A stretch of 64,000 nucleotides of DNA. It comes from Bryoerythrophyllum caledonicum (Eukaryota; Streptophyta; Bryopsida; Pottiales; Pottiaceae). A program made the position numbers and the translations under genes. The notes beneath the pieces are model-generated. The model ran no database searches, had not been told where the DNA came from, and was given only the letters and a program-made list of their open reading frames with translations. The stretch is taken from the NCBI GenBank assembly GCA_963971425.1, contig OZ020518.1, positions 9,341,989 to 9,405,988 of the forward strand, in the 5' to 3' direction. Positions 47,961 to 59,284 of this stretch are shown piece after piece; position 1 is the stretch's first letter, and the number at the start of each line of letters is the position of its first letter.

Positions 47961-48608
47961 GACTCTTGGAAGTTTAGGGGTCTTATGCTCAAATACGACA
48001 TCATACATGTAGGATACATGACCATTTTGCAACTTCTCAAATATGTAGGAGGTCTAATAATGATCTAAATGGCATGTACCATTGGATTGGGCTCATCACA
48101 AACACAAACTTTTGTAACTAATGGGGTTTTCCTAAAAGTAAAGGGAAGCCTACATGTCACCCCGAACTAGGACCACATGCTCATAGTGGCTTGGCTTGGA
48201 AAAGATGTTGGGGAACCATCAATCAAGTTTTTGAGAACTTAAGAGTATTACGGGGGAGCTTTAGTTTGCATAGGGTAGGGCTCAAGAGCATTGATTGCCA
48301 TTACTACTCATGCATTTCATTGGTGCAAAAAAACAAAGTATGAGACTTTTGACAATATATTTTGGTGCATAAGAAAATCTCACCTTGTCTAGCACATCTC
48401 ACATCCTCTCTTTCCTCTTTGGGAAGCACTTTCAAAAAACTCTTTTGTATGCATCAATTCTTACACTTTTATTATTAAAAATACACATAAAATATCATGT
48501 TGCAACGGAAATGTGGCTTCTCATACCCTTAAGGGTTGATTTCACATGGCCTGATCAACTTCATGATAGGATGTCAACGATGATGATTCATGAAACGAAG
48601 GCAAAACA
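47961..48608. other. intergenic, with inverted partner of the 36985 repeat
   Basis: 48130-48245 is the reverse-complement partner of 36985-37110. Otherwise no gene is seen. Confidence 0.35.
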
Positions 48609-49064
48609 ATGAAGGTCTCGATACTAGTGATCACATCCATTTTTTTCACAGAACTGGGTAGTACATGGGCAACTGGGAGGGTCTACGAGAGGGGGAAGGA
48701 CGGGGCATGGAAGTGGCGTCCTGCAGAGCGGACAAGAAGGCGGTGGCGTGCGAGGCCTTATGGTGACGGTCATGCAACTGCATCCATGCGTCACGGCGGC
48801 GTGCACCTGCACCTTGCGGTGATACAATTGCGGGCAGGTGCAAGTGGCGCAAGTTGCGGCCTCCGCCGTTCCCGGGCCCCCCGCCGGGACAAAGCGCCGA
48901 CAACCGTCGTAGAAGTCCAAGGGAGCAGCCCGGTGAAGGGGGTGTTGCACGCGCATGCACTCATGGTGTTGCGTGATGGTAACTTGCGCATCCATGGTGC
49001 TCATCCTCAAAGAAGTGCTGATGGTAATGGTGATGATGATGGTGTTGAAAAAACCTTGACTTGA
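48609..49064 (+). other. GC-rich island with an uncertain 151-codon frame
   Basis: 48650-49000 is about 60% G+C within AT-rich surroundings. The plus frame starts with a hydrophobic, signal-like segment (MKVSILVITSIFFTELGSTWA) and goes on Arg/Ala-rich. Two minus frames are equally open, so openness reflects composition. It may be a foreign fragment or a low-grade gene; I cannot tell. Confidence 0.25.
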
Positions 49065-49202
49065 ATTTAGATGTGGCGGAGGGGGAAGTAGTGGTAGTGA
49101 TGCTGGAAAATACCAATGAAAGAAATTAACCTGAATGTAGACAAGGCGATGGAGGATATTAGTGGTGATGATGAAAGAAATACATATAATGGATTTGAAT
49201 CT

Positions 49203-49990
49203 ATGCTCATACTAGTATACTCACTTGTTGTCTCCGATGAGTAATGTAAGTCTAGATAAGGTAATTAAAATTGTAAAAATAAAAGTAAAAGTAAATTCCA
49301 TGTCCCAAGTTAAGTCCCCATCCTCCTCTTTGGAAATATATCCCAATTACCTTGCACTTCAGTGGCGAGTATCACATGGGTATCAATGGTATGCATTAGC
49401 ACTTTTATATATTATATATAGATATATATAGACTAGTATACCAACTTGTTGTCTCCAACATGTAATGTAAGTTTAGATAGGTCAACTAAAATTGTAGAAG
49501 TAAAAGAAAAAGAAAAAGAATAAAGTAAATGCCAAGTGTTGCCACTGCCTACGGTGGGTATCACCTAGGTATCTCCAAGTTCCATCACCAGGTATCCTCT
49601 TTCATCATCTTTTATGAAGTAGAAGAATAGAAGAAGATGAATTTACGACTTTTACTTTGATACTTTTATTTGATACATTTACTTTAAAACTCTTATTTGT
49701 AGAATGAAATTATGTTTTAATGTAGAGAACAATTTTATCTTATTTCAAAATATCTTCTTTATGGCTTTTGTAGAGGATTATAGAAGAAAGAAAAAAATAT
49801 TTCTATTTAAAGACTTAGCTTTAACTTTGACAGTTGATATATTGAACTGGTACATTGACATGTTGTCTCCAACGGATAATTTCAGTTTTAGTTAGTTAAC
49901 CAAAATTATAAAAGTATAAGTAAAAGTTAAGTCTCCATCCCAAGCTAAGTCATTGTCCTCCTCTTCAGAAATATCACCCACTTATCTCCC
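49203..49990 (+). repeat. three diverged direct repeats of about 150-190 bp
   Basis: Copies begin near 49203, 49432 and 49844 with 'acta/ggta...cTTGTTGTCTCC' and run through 'ttaaccaaaattgta.aagta' to 'aagtccccatcctcctctt'. Spacing is unequal, so these are spread repeats rather than a tight tandem array. Confidence 0.55.
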
Positions 49991-51221
49991 ACTTAAGTCC
50001 GCACTCAAGTCCATGTCCAGTATCTCACACATGTCATTACGAGGCGTATCCCTCCTCCTTTTAGAGAAGAGAGAGACTAGTGGAGTCTAGACCCCACGTC
50101 TCGTACGGGCCAAAGGCAATACCCTCAAGTAAACATGTGCCTTTGATTTACTATAAGTTGATGTCCGGGTTGTCTGGGTATATAAAGTCAAAGTATAAGC
50201 TATATATCCAAGGGGTATCCAAGTAGACCCCTTCTCCTTTTGTGATAAGAAGATGATAGAATTGATTTCCGTTCATACGTGTGGTCAAGGTTTTTGAAAC
50301 ACGTATTGAATGGGTATCTAAAGTAAAAAGCGGATACACAAAGTAAATAATGGGTGTATAAAATTAAATAACATATTTTTAAACATATATTTTACATAAC
50401 TTTACGAGCAACATCAATCGTTGAACAGAAGCACAAAAAAAACAACAGTTGGGGCTCGAAAGAAGAAAAACACAGAACCGGAGCCCAAGACCAGCAACAA
50501 AAGTAGTGGAACACAGAAGAGCATCAACAGTAGAAAAGTGTTGTTCTTTTGGTGCACAAAAGAACAACAGCTGGGGTCAAGAGAGAGAGTCTCTTTGGGA
50601 GAACTTGAAGGTCCATGGCTACTAAGTTATTGGGTCATAATAAAAAGAGATAGAAAAACGATTCTTTACAAATAATATCAAAATATATAAAAAGTGCCAT
50701 GAGACTGAGTACAATGTCAACATCTATTCTTAGTGCCTAAATGTACCTAATCCTCTATCCTAACCTCAAACCCTATCCAAACTCAAAGGCCCAAAATCCC
50801 TTTAAATTCAAGTGTTTATATCACTTGACAAATGAAGAAATTTGTCCCATTAGACAATTGGAAACTTAAGCTACAAACACTAATATTTTTAAATCCACTA
50901 GACAAAAATCAAAAGGACAACAACTCAAAATAACAACAAAAAAGAGTTGAAAGTTGCTCCTATCACAGCCCTTGAAACCCCTAATTGCTTAAATGGTCAT
51001 TTTTGCCACGTTCAAGCCTCACCAATAGTATGTAATGACTAATTTGTAAGCTAACACCAAGATCTAATTTAGCTCAATTTTTTAAAAAAATAAAAGTGAA
51101 AAACAAGCATTTGGTAGCAAGGGAATCAATCTTTAGTTGAAAGTCAAAGCGGCCGCATCCTCTACAACTCTCAATTGCCAAAATGTTGATTTCTCCGACA
51201 ACCACACTTGAACTCATTGCC
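49991..51221. other. AT-rich gene-free stretch
   Basis: Contains a 23-bp near-palindrome at 50542-50564 (GTTCTTTTGGTGCACAAAAGAAC) and two similar 'aacaacag(t/c)tgggg' words around it. No gene recognised. Confidence 0.35.
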
Positions 51222-51365
51222 TGAGGGGCGGTTTACACTACGGACCAAGAACTCACCCCATGCACCTCTAAAACCTCTGATTGGCCAATCGAGTTGATGG
51301 AGCCAATCACAGATTTTAGAGGTGCATGGGACGAGTTCTTGGTCCGTAGTGTAAACCGCCCCTGA
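51222..51365. mobile_element. 138-bp foldback MITE
   Basis: 51225-51362 is an almost complete palindrome: GGGGCGGTTTACACTACGG at the left, the same in reverse at the right, meeting at GATTGGC...GCCAATC. TGA lies outside both ends. The 3-bp duplication and G-rich end suggest a PIF/Harbinger-like MITE, though TGA is not the usual TWA target. Confidence 0.75.
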
Positions 51366-51488
51366 AATTTGTATCTTGGCCATCCTTCACTTTAGCACGG
51401 TGCCGTTGCTACACTGAGCTTATTTTTCTTCCGAAATTTCTTTGTGGTAACAACAAACACATCAAGAACTTTTCTTGAAAGTTTGTGT

Positions 51489-52304
51489 TTAACCCCTAAA
51501 GGACCAATGTCCCCTCGGAGGACATTTTGAGTTTAGGTAAGGTACCACGTTCTCAATTCTAGGCATTATTTTCAGAGATTTTTTATTGAATGGACAACTT
51601 TTGATTAGCTTTGTGTAGACACAAATTTCATAGAATTCCGACTTACGGTTCAAAAGTTACAATTTATTTTTACTTACATATACAAATAATGCAGCAGTTT
51701 AGTGTGACATATCACAAATACTGTCACTAAACTTTAATAACTTCTACACTCAATAGAAATTCGAGTTTTTGTCCATTTAAAAGAAAGAAAATGTCCTCTT
51801 GGAAAGGAAATTGAGATCTTTGCATCTACCGTACGGATTTGTGAATTTCAAAAATTTGAGAAGGATATGATATATGCAAAATATAAAGTGTATTGTTGAT
51901 TCTTAGCACATTGTTGCATTGCAAGATTTTTTAGGACATCTTCTACACCTCTTCTACTTCTAAAATTTGGTGCACATGTGCTTAACATGATCCTTTTCAA
52001 GTTAACATAATAAATTCACGGCCCATAGTGCAAAAAGTTGCCATAGAAAGTGGTCAAAGTTTGTTGAAGGTGTTTAGTATGACCTCAAAAAGAGATTATG
52101 TCTCACTTCAAAGGCTGATATCTTTCAATCCGTGCGGTAAAACTTACCAAAATTTTCACCTCACACTCTCATACAAGTCTAGTACAAGATCCTACGGTTC
52201 AATTTTCAAAAAAATGATTTTGTATCATTTTGTGTTGAATGTGCTGAAAATGGCAGTTTTGGAGTGTTTTTGAGGAAAAATTGCCTTGGTCCTTTAGGGG
52301 TTAA
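51489..52304 (+). mobile_element. TTAA-family TIR element
   Basis: Element 51493-52300 (808 bp) starts CCCCTAAAGGACCAA and ends TTGGTCCTTTAGGGG: perfect 15-bp inverted ends with TTAA on both sides. The interior is related to the inner copy at 46209. No transposase. Confidence 0.85.
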
Positions 52305-52396
52305 GGGTCGGACTAGCATGTGTCAATTAAAAAACCAAGTACACCACCCTTTTCTGGACCCTTTGTCCTTTTTCAAACAAAAAGTGGTGTCAATTT

Positions 52397-53606
52397 GAAC
52401 CTCTAAAGTTCCTTGACAATCTCACACCAAAAAGACTTCAAAATTGTTGATTCTAGTGTAAATAATGGAGAAGGAAACCTTGAAAACATGAATACCTAAT
52501 TTTAACCGTACAATCTCAATGAAGAATTAATTAAGTAACATACTTTCATAAACTTCAACTGCATAGATTGAAATATTATAGTCATTCAAGTAGAGAAAAT
52601 TATTCATTTTCTTCTTTTTGTTGAGTGGGTAAGTAGATTTTGACTTCAGTTGGTGTCAACTTTTGTGCTACACAAGGTCTAAATGCATTACCATCATGTT
52701 AAGCTTGATATGAGTTCCTTGTAAACCAACTTTTTGAGGTAGTAGAGGGGTCTAGCATTTTCAAAACAATTGTGCAAGGAGTGGAGGTTCAAAGATTGCC
52801 AATTCACATTATAATTTTTTAGTGAACTTAATATGTTTTAGAATTTAAATCCAAACGGTAGTAGCTTAGACCACATCTTGTTGTAGGAAAATATAAAGTA
52901 AAAAACATTAAGATCTCTAGTTTTTATGTGGAGAAGAAGAAGTTTTTTTGGTACCTTGGCCAACAATGTGTGGAAATGTTTGACTTGGGATAAAAATGTT
53001 TTTTTGCACTAATGACCAAATTTGTTGCTTTTGAAAAGACCTAAGAAAATGGTGTCATTTATCTGTATAGAAAATCTTGATGCCAATAGAAACTTACTGC
53101 AAAGGTTTGGAGCTGCTAGGAATCCCCAAGTTTGCATTAGAGTAGCAAAACTTTTTCTTCTCAAGGGTAAGTGTACAAAAATCTATACTTTCCCACAAAG
53201 CTACTACTATGCGGCATCTTCATAAAAAGTTTTAAAATGTGAAATTAGAATTGAGACCATAGGAACCGCCCAAGGTGAATTGACCCCCTCATTGGGACTT
53301 ACCCGAGGGGGCCACAAGGTGGTGGAGCCAAACCTGGCCCCTATTTTGATTTTGTATGGGGCCCTATTTATAATAAGGGAGGGTCCTCCAGGGTAAACAA
53401 TGACCGTAGGCCCCAAATTTGTCAAAAAAATTCCAAAAAAAGCCTACAAACCCCCCAAAATAAGAAGGCCAGAAAAATGACCCCATGCAATTATGATGGG
53501 GCCCACCTCAGGTAAGTCCCAATGAGGGGGTCAATTTGCCCTGGGCATAGGAACCTGCTTGACATGAAAAACATTCCCTACTGGGAAATAGTCCTTTAGA
53601 TGTTAA
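52397..53606 (+). mobile_element. worn TTAA-family copy carrying a Mutator-like MITE
   Basis: Left end AACCTCTAAAGTTCCTTGAC and right end GTCCTTTAGATG-TTAA are eroded forms of the TIR. The interior matches the 948-bp unit ('gtgcaaggagtggaggttc', 'gaacttaatatgtttta', 'aagatctctag'). Removing the MITE leaves about 0.93 kb, near the standard length. Confidence 0.65.
53259..53555. mobile_element. 279-bp Mutator-like MITE with 9-bp duplication
   Basis: Element 53268-53546 has 36-bp inverted ends with about four mismatches (GCCCAAGGTGAATTGACCCC against GCCCAGGGCAAATTGACCCC). ATAGGAACC is duplicated at 53259-53267 and 53547-53555, and occurs once in uninterrupted copies of the host repeat. Nine bases is the Mutator duplication length. 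No coding region. Confidence 0.85.
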
Positions 53607-54250
53607 AAAAAAAAATTCTTGCTTAGTGAAACATTTGACCCTAATTATTTCCTATGCCAAGAGATCCAAGAGGTTCAGTGCCGTTGCAAGGAATGTGCTT
53701 GGCAAGAAAAAATCTATTTATAATTTGTATCACCAATATTTCTTCACTACTTATAGTTCATCAAAATGGAGAGTATCCAAAAATTTTGGAAAGTTCAAGA
53801 GATTTGTCTAGGTGATACCCATGTAATGTCAAGGTAAGACCCACTATTTCTGAACCATTGTGTCCAAGAAAATAATTCGTTTGGCTAGAAGGTGCCAAAA
53901 GTGACCACTAGGTGCAGTATCTTGTGTGTACTCAAGAAAATTCTAATGTAGCTTGCCTACGAGCTAAACTTGGATTTCTATATTTTGGTGGCAAGAAATA
54001 TTTATAGTTTGTATCCCCATGGGACTTTTGGAACAAGGAAAAAATTACTACAAATAGAGTAACATTGGGAAATACCTTAAGGAAAAATGTGTTTATATAT
54101 TCCATGAATTTTATATTTATATTTTGTGATGATCTCGCATTGGATTAATAAGTACTCTAAAGACCATGTGTCTTGACTTCAAAAATATATGATATATGAA
54201 AATAGTGGAAATGATGGAATTTGTGGATTTAAATTTTTAAGAAATTTTTA
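53607..54250. other. intergenic, nothing recognised
   Basis: AT-rich; the 61-codon frame at 53626 has no family features. Confidence 0.35.
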
Positions 54251-54259
54251 GTTGCCATG

Positions 54260-54870
54260 GGTTGAAGGTTGGCGTAGAAAAGGTGGTGATGCTCTTTGTG
54301 GTGTGAACTTTGGGTCCACAAATAACCAAATTTCCAATGCTAATCCATGTGCTCGACCCTCTCTATGCCCGCACAACCTGCCAGCGTGCGCGCCTGATTC
54401 CCTCTGCGCGCGCGCCCGAGCCATATAGTTATGCGCCCAACCCATTTGGAGGTGTTAGTGGGGTGAACTTTGAGTCCACAAAGAATCAAACTTCCAATAC
54501 CGACCCACGCGCCCGAACTATGCGCGCGCGCCTAGCCACATGTGCTCGCGCCCTGCCCATTTAGGTATACGCCCAACCCTCTCTGCTTGCGCGCGACCGG
54601 CTTGCGCGCGCCTCTAAACCAAATATGTATTGGCCCGATTCAGGAGTGTACGTGCGCGGCCTCAATGATACGCGCTTGACCCACAACAGTATGCGCGAGG
54701 TCGCAAATGCTTCGTGCCCAACCCTCAATGATACGCGCCCAGCCTTCAATGACACGCGCCCGACCTTCAATGGTATGCACCCGACACTCAATGGTACGCG
54801 CTCGACCCTGGATGATACGCGTCTGGCCCTGAATGGTATTGCCTAACCCCAAATGCTATGCGCCCGACCC
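54260..54870 (+). repeat. duplicated 161-bp block followed by a 21-bp GC-rich minisatellite
   Basis: 'gtgaactttg(g/a)gtccacaaa' at 54303 and again at 54464 marks a 161-bp duplication rich in CGCGCG. From 54655 to 54870 about ten 21-bp units (CAATGATACGCGCCCGACCTT and variants) follow. One plus frame reads them as seven-residue NDTRPTF-like repeats. CpG-rich sequence like this is rare in the window. Confidence 0.75.
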
Positions 54871-55347
54871 GCTTGCACAAGCGCGCGGTCCTATGACGTA
54901 AGGTGGAAAGTTGTATGACGTGTCCGCCAAATGTTTTACCATGGAATAAGTTGTAAACTCGATATAGGATTTTTAAACTCAGTTGTCTGCTAAATAGTGT
55001 TGTTCGTCATGTCTGTCCGTCCGTTTGTTCAATGTCTTTGGGCCCCTGTCCGTCTATAGACAACCTTGCTTAACGAGGGGATCATTGTAAACATAGTTGG
55101 TAACATTATTCATAAGGAGTAAAAACTTACAGCAATAATAAATAAATTAGTGTGGTTAATACTGATGACCATCTTTAGTGCAGTGGACTTTCACTTTCTC
55201 ATAAATGTTCCTTTTGCTTTTGATGAACCCACATGACCAGTATTTGAAAACTCAATCTTTAGACACAATAGTTTTTTCTTTACACCATAATCTTGAGGAT
55301 GGAATGTATGGAAAAAAATTTATTTTTTCTTTTTTCCTATTTCCTTT
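54871..55347. other. intergenic, nothing recognised
   Basis: No gene, RNA or repeat recognised. Confidence 0.3.
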
Positions 55348-55570
55348 TTATCCCCTAAAGGACCAGAGTCCCCTTCGGAGGGATTTTTTTATTTTTGGGC
55401 AGGTTCCTAAAATTCGAAAAAAAAACAATTTTCTTTGAAATATTTATTCTAGATTGCCTTTGATAAGAGCTTCGTGGGAATATTTTTATTTTATTTTTTG
55501 GATTTGTGGTTTGAAAGTTAGTACCACTTATAGTTTTTGAGGGAAATTGTCAAGGAACTTTAGGGGTTAA
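55348..55570 (+). mobile_element. 215-bp internally deleted TTAA-family element
   Basis: 55352-55566 keeps both ends (CCCCTAAAGGACCAGAG and ACTTTAGGGG) but little between them. TTAT stands on the left and TTAA on the right of the element. Confidence 0.65.
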
Positions 55571-56811
55571 AACAAAGTGTCTTTGGGACAGAATGCATAA
55601 AGTATTTTTAGAGCAGACTTGAGTCTATGAAGGCTACATTTGTATGCAAAAAGCTAAATTCAACATCATCAATATACTCTTAAATTCTCACCATATATGG
55701 TTCTTGATCATGTGATAGAACCTTAGCTATTCTCAACCTCTAAGGCTGGGCTAGCTATGGGTGATTGTTGAATCTTTAAACATGATAGATCTTATAGAAT
55801 ATCATTTACTAGGCTTGTAGATTTTCCATCAGCAGCCCGGCCTTAAAGGGTTCATTTGTTTTCCCTAAAATATGTTTTAAGCCAAGAAGCCCTAAATTTG
55901 TGAGGTGGATCGAGGGCAACCTCCCATTTTTACAATTTATGTTTTTCAATTTTGTGAAAATATTTGAAACCCCTAAAGGCCCGTGACAATTTCACACCAA
56001 AAACACTTCAAAATTGTTGATTCTAGTGCAATGAGTAAGGAAGGAAATAAAACACTATATTTATCCTTTTGACCGTAGGATCTCCATTAAGACTTACTAT
56101 GTAACATATTCACAAAATTTTATACACTTTGACCACACGCATAGAAAGATTATAGTGTTTGAAGTCAAGAAAATGGTTCATTTTTTTCCCTACGTCGAGT
56201 GTAACAGAAGACTTTGACTTCGCTTGGTATGAAATATTTGCACTACACAAGGTCTAAGTTAATTTTCATCATGTTAAGGATGATACTAGTTCCTTGTACA
56301 CCAATTTATAAAGGTAGAGAAGGGGTGTAGCATACTTAAAACAAGTGTGTAAGGAGTGGAGGTTCAAAAATGGTCAATTCACAAAAACAAAAAAGAATTT
56401 AATATGTTTTAGATTCTAGAATGATAATCTAAATGGTCAATAAGAATGTTTACACCACATTTTGTTGTAGGGAAAATAAAAAGTGAAAAATATTGTGATC
56501 TCTAGGTTTTATGTAGAAAAGATGACTTTTATCCCCCACTTGCCCAAAATGTGTAAAAATGTTTGACTTGAGTTAAAAGAAAAATTTGCACTAAAGACAA
56601 GATATTTCTAACATCTTCAAAGAAAGTAATATTCTCTACACGCATGGAAAATCTCAATATCAATAGAGACATCTAGCAAAATTTTGGAACTGCCAGGAGT
56701 CCCCAAATACAACTTTGAGTGGTACTAACTTTCAAACCATGAATCCAAAAGAAATAATAAAAATATCTTCATGAAGCTCATACCGTAGATGAACCTCTAG
56801 TTTGGCGCTTA
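55571..56811 (+). repeat. partly preserved TTAA-family copy and flank
   Basis: From 55968 (AAACCCCTAAAGGCCCGTGAC) the sequence follows the 948-bp unit collinearly to about 56740, with the right end lost or replaced. 55571-55967 shows nothing recognisable. Confidence 0.5.
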
Positions 56812-57925
56812 TTAACCCCTAAAAGCCCAAGTGTACTTGAGGCGTACGTTTTGGATTTTGGGCATGTATCTTTGAGTAGAAAAAATACTCTGATTCTTAT
56901 GAAAATTTTACATTGCATTGTCCTTGATGAAATATATATGGGGAATTTTTCAAATATGATTTTGGACTTTTGGTTAAAAAGTTATTAGCCTTCAAAGGTC
57001 AAAATGGGGAGTCTGGACTATAGGGGCAGCCATGTCAACCAATGCAATTTGAGGAGGAAAATGGGGCAAAATTTTGGGACTAAAAGGGCGAGGAAAGGAA
57101 TCCAGACTTCCATGCACAAAATCCAAGTAGAAAAAGCTTTGAAAATTGTTAAACGAGTTATTATTTTTTTTTTAAAAATAGCAAACAACCAGCCGTCAGA
57201 CGTGCCTAAAGTGGGCCCACCAATTTTTTTAATTTTTTTTTAATTTTTTGATTAAAAATTTTATTTTTTAAATTTATTTTTTCAGTCCAACTACAAGGGC
57301 TCTCAACTGCAGGACTAATTGGCCACCCAATTTCAAGCACTGCCATTTCCCATAATGTTTTATTTATTCCATATATTCATGAAAATTATGGATTTTACTA
57401 ATTTTAGTTTTTTTTTTAATTAGTGAAAAAATAAATTGAAAGTTTCCACCATTGGGATTATCAAATGCAACAATTTGTGTGAAACAAACAATTTCATATC
57501 ACTTATGCAATAATTGTCATCATTTTGTACCCCCTTTCACTAAAGTATATATTTCTACATCTATTATCCCTCGAATTGACCTCAAATTTTGCACACAAAT
57601 AGCTAACAACATATAAGTCATATTGGTAAAAGATTTTATCACATTTCAATGTAAAAACTAGAAGATACGCCTAGTCAAAGTAGGCCTACCATGTAGGGCA
57701 AGGGGGGAAAAATACTTTTCTTTGCACTTCAAATGCTATAATCTTCACATCCATGCGGTGGATTGCAACCAAATTTGTATTGTAAGTTCATATACATGTC
57801 TTTTTTATACTACATGGTTAAAAGTCTAAAATCAGACTTTATTGTTAGATTTTTTTGCCACTTGTTGATGATGGCAGTTCTGGAGTGTTTCATGAGGGAA
57901 AATGCCTTGGGCTTCTAGGGGTTAA
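56812..57925 (+). mobile_element. TTAA-family TIR element, 1.1 kb
   Basis: Element 56816-57921 begins CCCCTAAAAGCCCAAG and ends CTTGGGCTTCTAGGGG, with TTAA at both sides. It is the longest TIR-complete copy in the window, but no transposase frame is visible (longest frame 79 codons). Confidence 0.8.
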
Positions 57926-58369
57926 TTAGAAAAATGCTTGCCAAATTAAGTGGGAAAATATTTAATGAAATTGCCAAAACTAGAGAAACTCTATATTTAC
58001 AGATTTTGTCACAGTGGAAGACATCAAAGGGGAGTGGGGCCTGGAAAAGCCTCCCTTCAAGGTTGTGCATGCATGGAGGCTTTGATTTAGAACCCCAAGG
58101 TCTTGGATTCAAGCCCCACGGTCATCAAATGTGCTAAATACAGTAATATGTGATTTCTTGCCAAAAATTAATTTATTTTTATTTTGGATGTGGAATGGCC
58201 TTTTCTCACTTTACTTAATTATTCGACATGGAAGTGCCAAACTAGAGGTTCACCTACGGTATCAGGACTATCTAGTACAAGAGTTTTAAATTTTAAAAAA
58301 ATACAATCGTAGGAACCTGCCCAAAATCCAAAACATACGCCCCACATACACTTGGGCCTTTAGTGGTTA
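57926..58369. mobile_element. right end of an inverted TTAA-family element
   Basis: 58290-58366 is the reverse complement of the left end at 56816 (ends CACTTGGGCCTTTAGTGG, then TTA). 58232-58262 also matches the reverse complement of the flank 56770-56806. A duplicated and inverted piece is the simplest reading. 57940-58230 is unassigned. Confidence 0.45.
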
Positions 58370-59284
58370 GAGCCTGGTTCCATGCAATGCCCGACCCATC
58401 ATCTCTGACAGGGTCGAGTCACTTCCATGTAGCCAGCTTCTCACCCTACCCAAAAAAGCAAGGTCGGGTGTAGCTGATTATCTCAGGGATGGTGAAGCCG
58501 CTTTTCAAGCCCGTCAACCTCCCCTTCTTCCCAACATACTACTCATAGCGTCATGGATTGTGTCAAAGTCACTTTACACATAGAGGTCGCTCCAAGTTTA
58601 TCCCCCTCTACTTCATTTTCGGGCCGCTTCACACATGGTGGCCAAGTCGAGAGGCCGTCGATTTCCACCAATGAGATTGCTAGAATGGCCAAAGTCCGGA
58701 CTTTGGGCCTTCACACTTGTGGCCAAACTCCAAAGGCCGTCGTCCTACATGGCAACACTTTTGGGTTGTTTTGGCGCCAAAGCGACGGCCTCTCGAGCAA
58801 AACTTGGGTTGCCCATTTTGCTCGACCCAAACTACAATCGAGAGTCAGTCGAATTTATTTATTAAAATAATCAAAAAGTGACAGACCGAATTTTTTGGCT
58901 GATTTTTTTGGCTGATTTTTTTTTGCTGATTTTTTTGGCTGATTTTTATTGGCTGAATTTTTTGGGCTGATTTTTTTTGGCGTAATGATATGGGGTTTGG
59001 ACTTTGGACTTGGCCTTTGGGGCTTCACACCACAACCGGCCAAACCTTCAATCTATATTATTTAATGTATTTTTTTGGCAAAAAAGTTTGGCCTCTCGCC
59101 ATAGTTTGGCCACTCATTTTGACGGTCGGCCTCTCGACTTGGGCATAGTGTGAAGCGGCCCTTAGGTTGAAGTGTCGGATCGGGTGTGACACATGGAAGT
59201 GGCCCTACATTTCTTCCCAACATTCTACAAGTAGGGAAGCTACAGTGATAATTAGGGTCGGGCATTACATGGGGTTCGCCCTTA
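58367..59284. mobile_element. PIF/Harbinger-like element inserted at a TTA, with a second one inside
   Basis: Element 58370-59281 has inverted ends sharing CCATG(C/T)AATGCCCGACCC, and TTA at 58367-58369 and 59282-59284. A 3-bp TTA duplication is typical of PIF/Harbinger. The target appears to be the GGGG-TTAA-CCCC junction between two TTAA-family units. No transposase is seen. Confidence 0.6.
58621..59161. mobile_element. 541-bp TIR element nested in the Harbinger-like element
   Basis: Ends GGGCCGCTTCACAC and GTGTGAAGCGGCCC, then CAAGTCGAGAGGCCG on both arms. Flanks are TTC and TTA. The interior has inverted 'ggccttcacac' blocks and, at 58890-58980, a GGCTGATTTTTTT simple repeat (about seven units). 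The ends resemble those of the 51225 MITE. Confidence 0.65.

Noticed and set aside
48609-49064. 151-codon gene with signal peptide
   Set aside because: Frames on both strands are open in this GC-rich patch and the translation is Arg/Ala low complexity; kept only as a composition feature.
58085-58140. Second tRNA-like or SINE head
   Set aside because: A B-box-like GGATTCAAGCCCC is present, but no A box or closing stem could be found.
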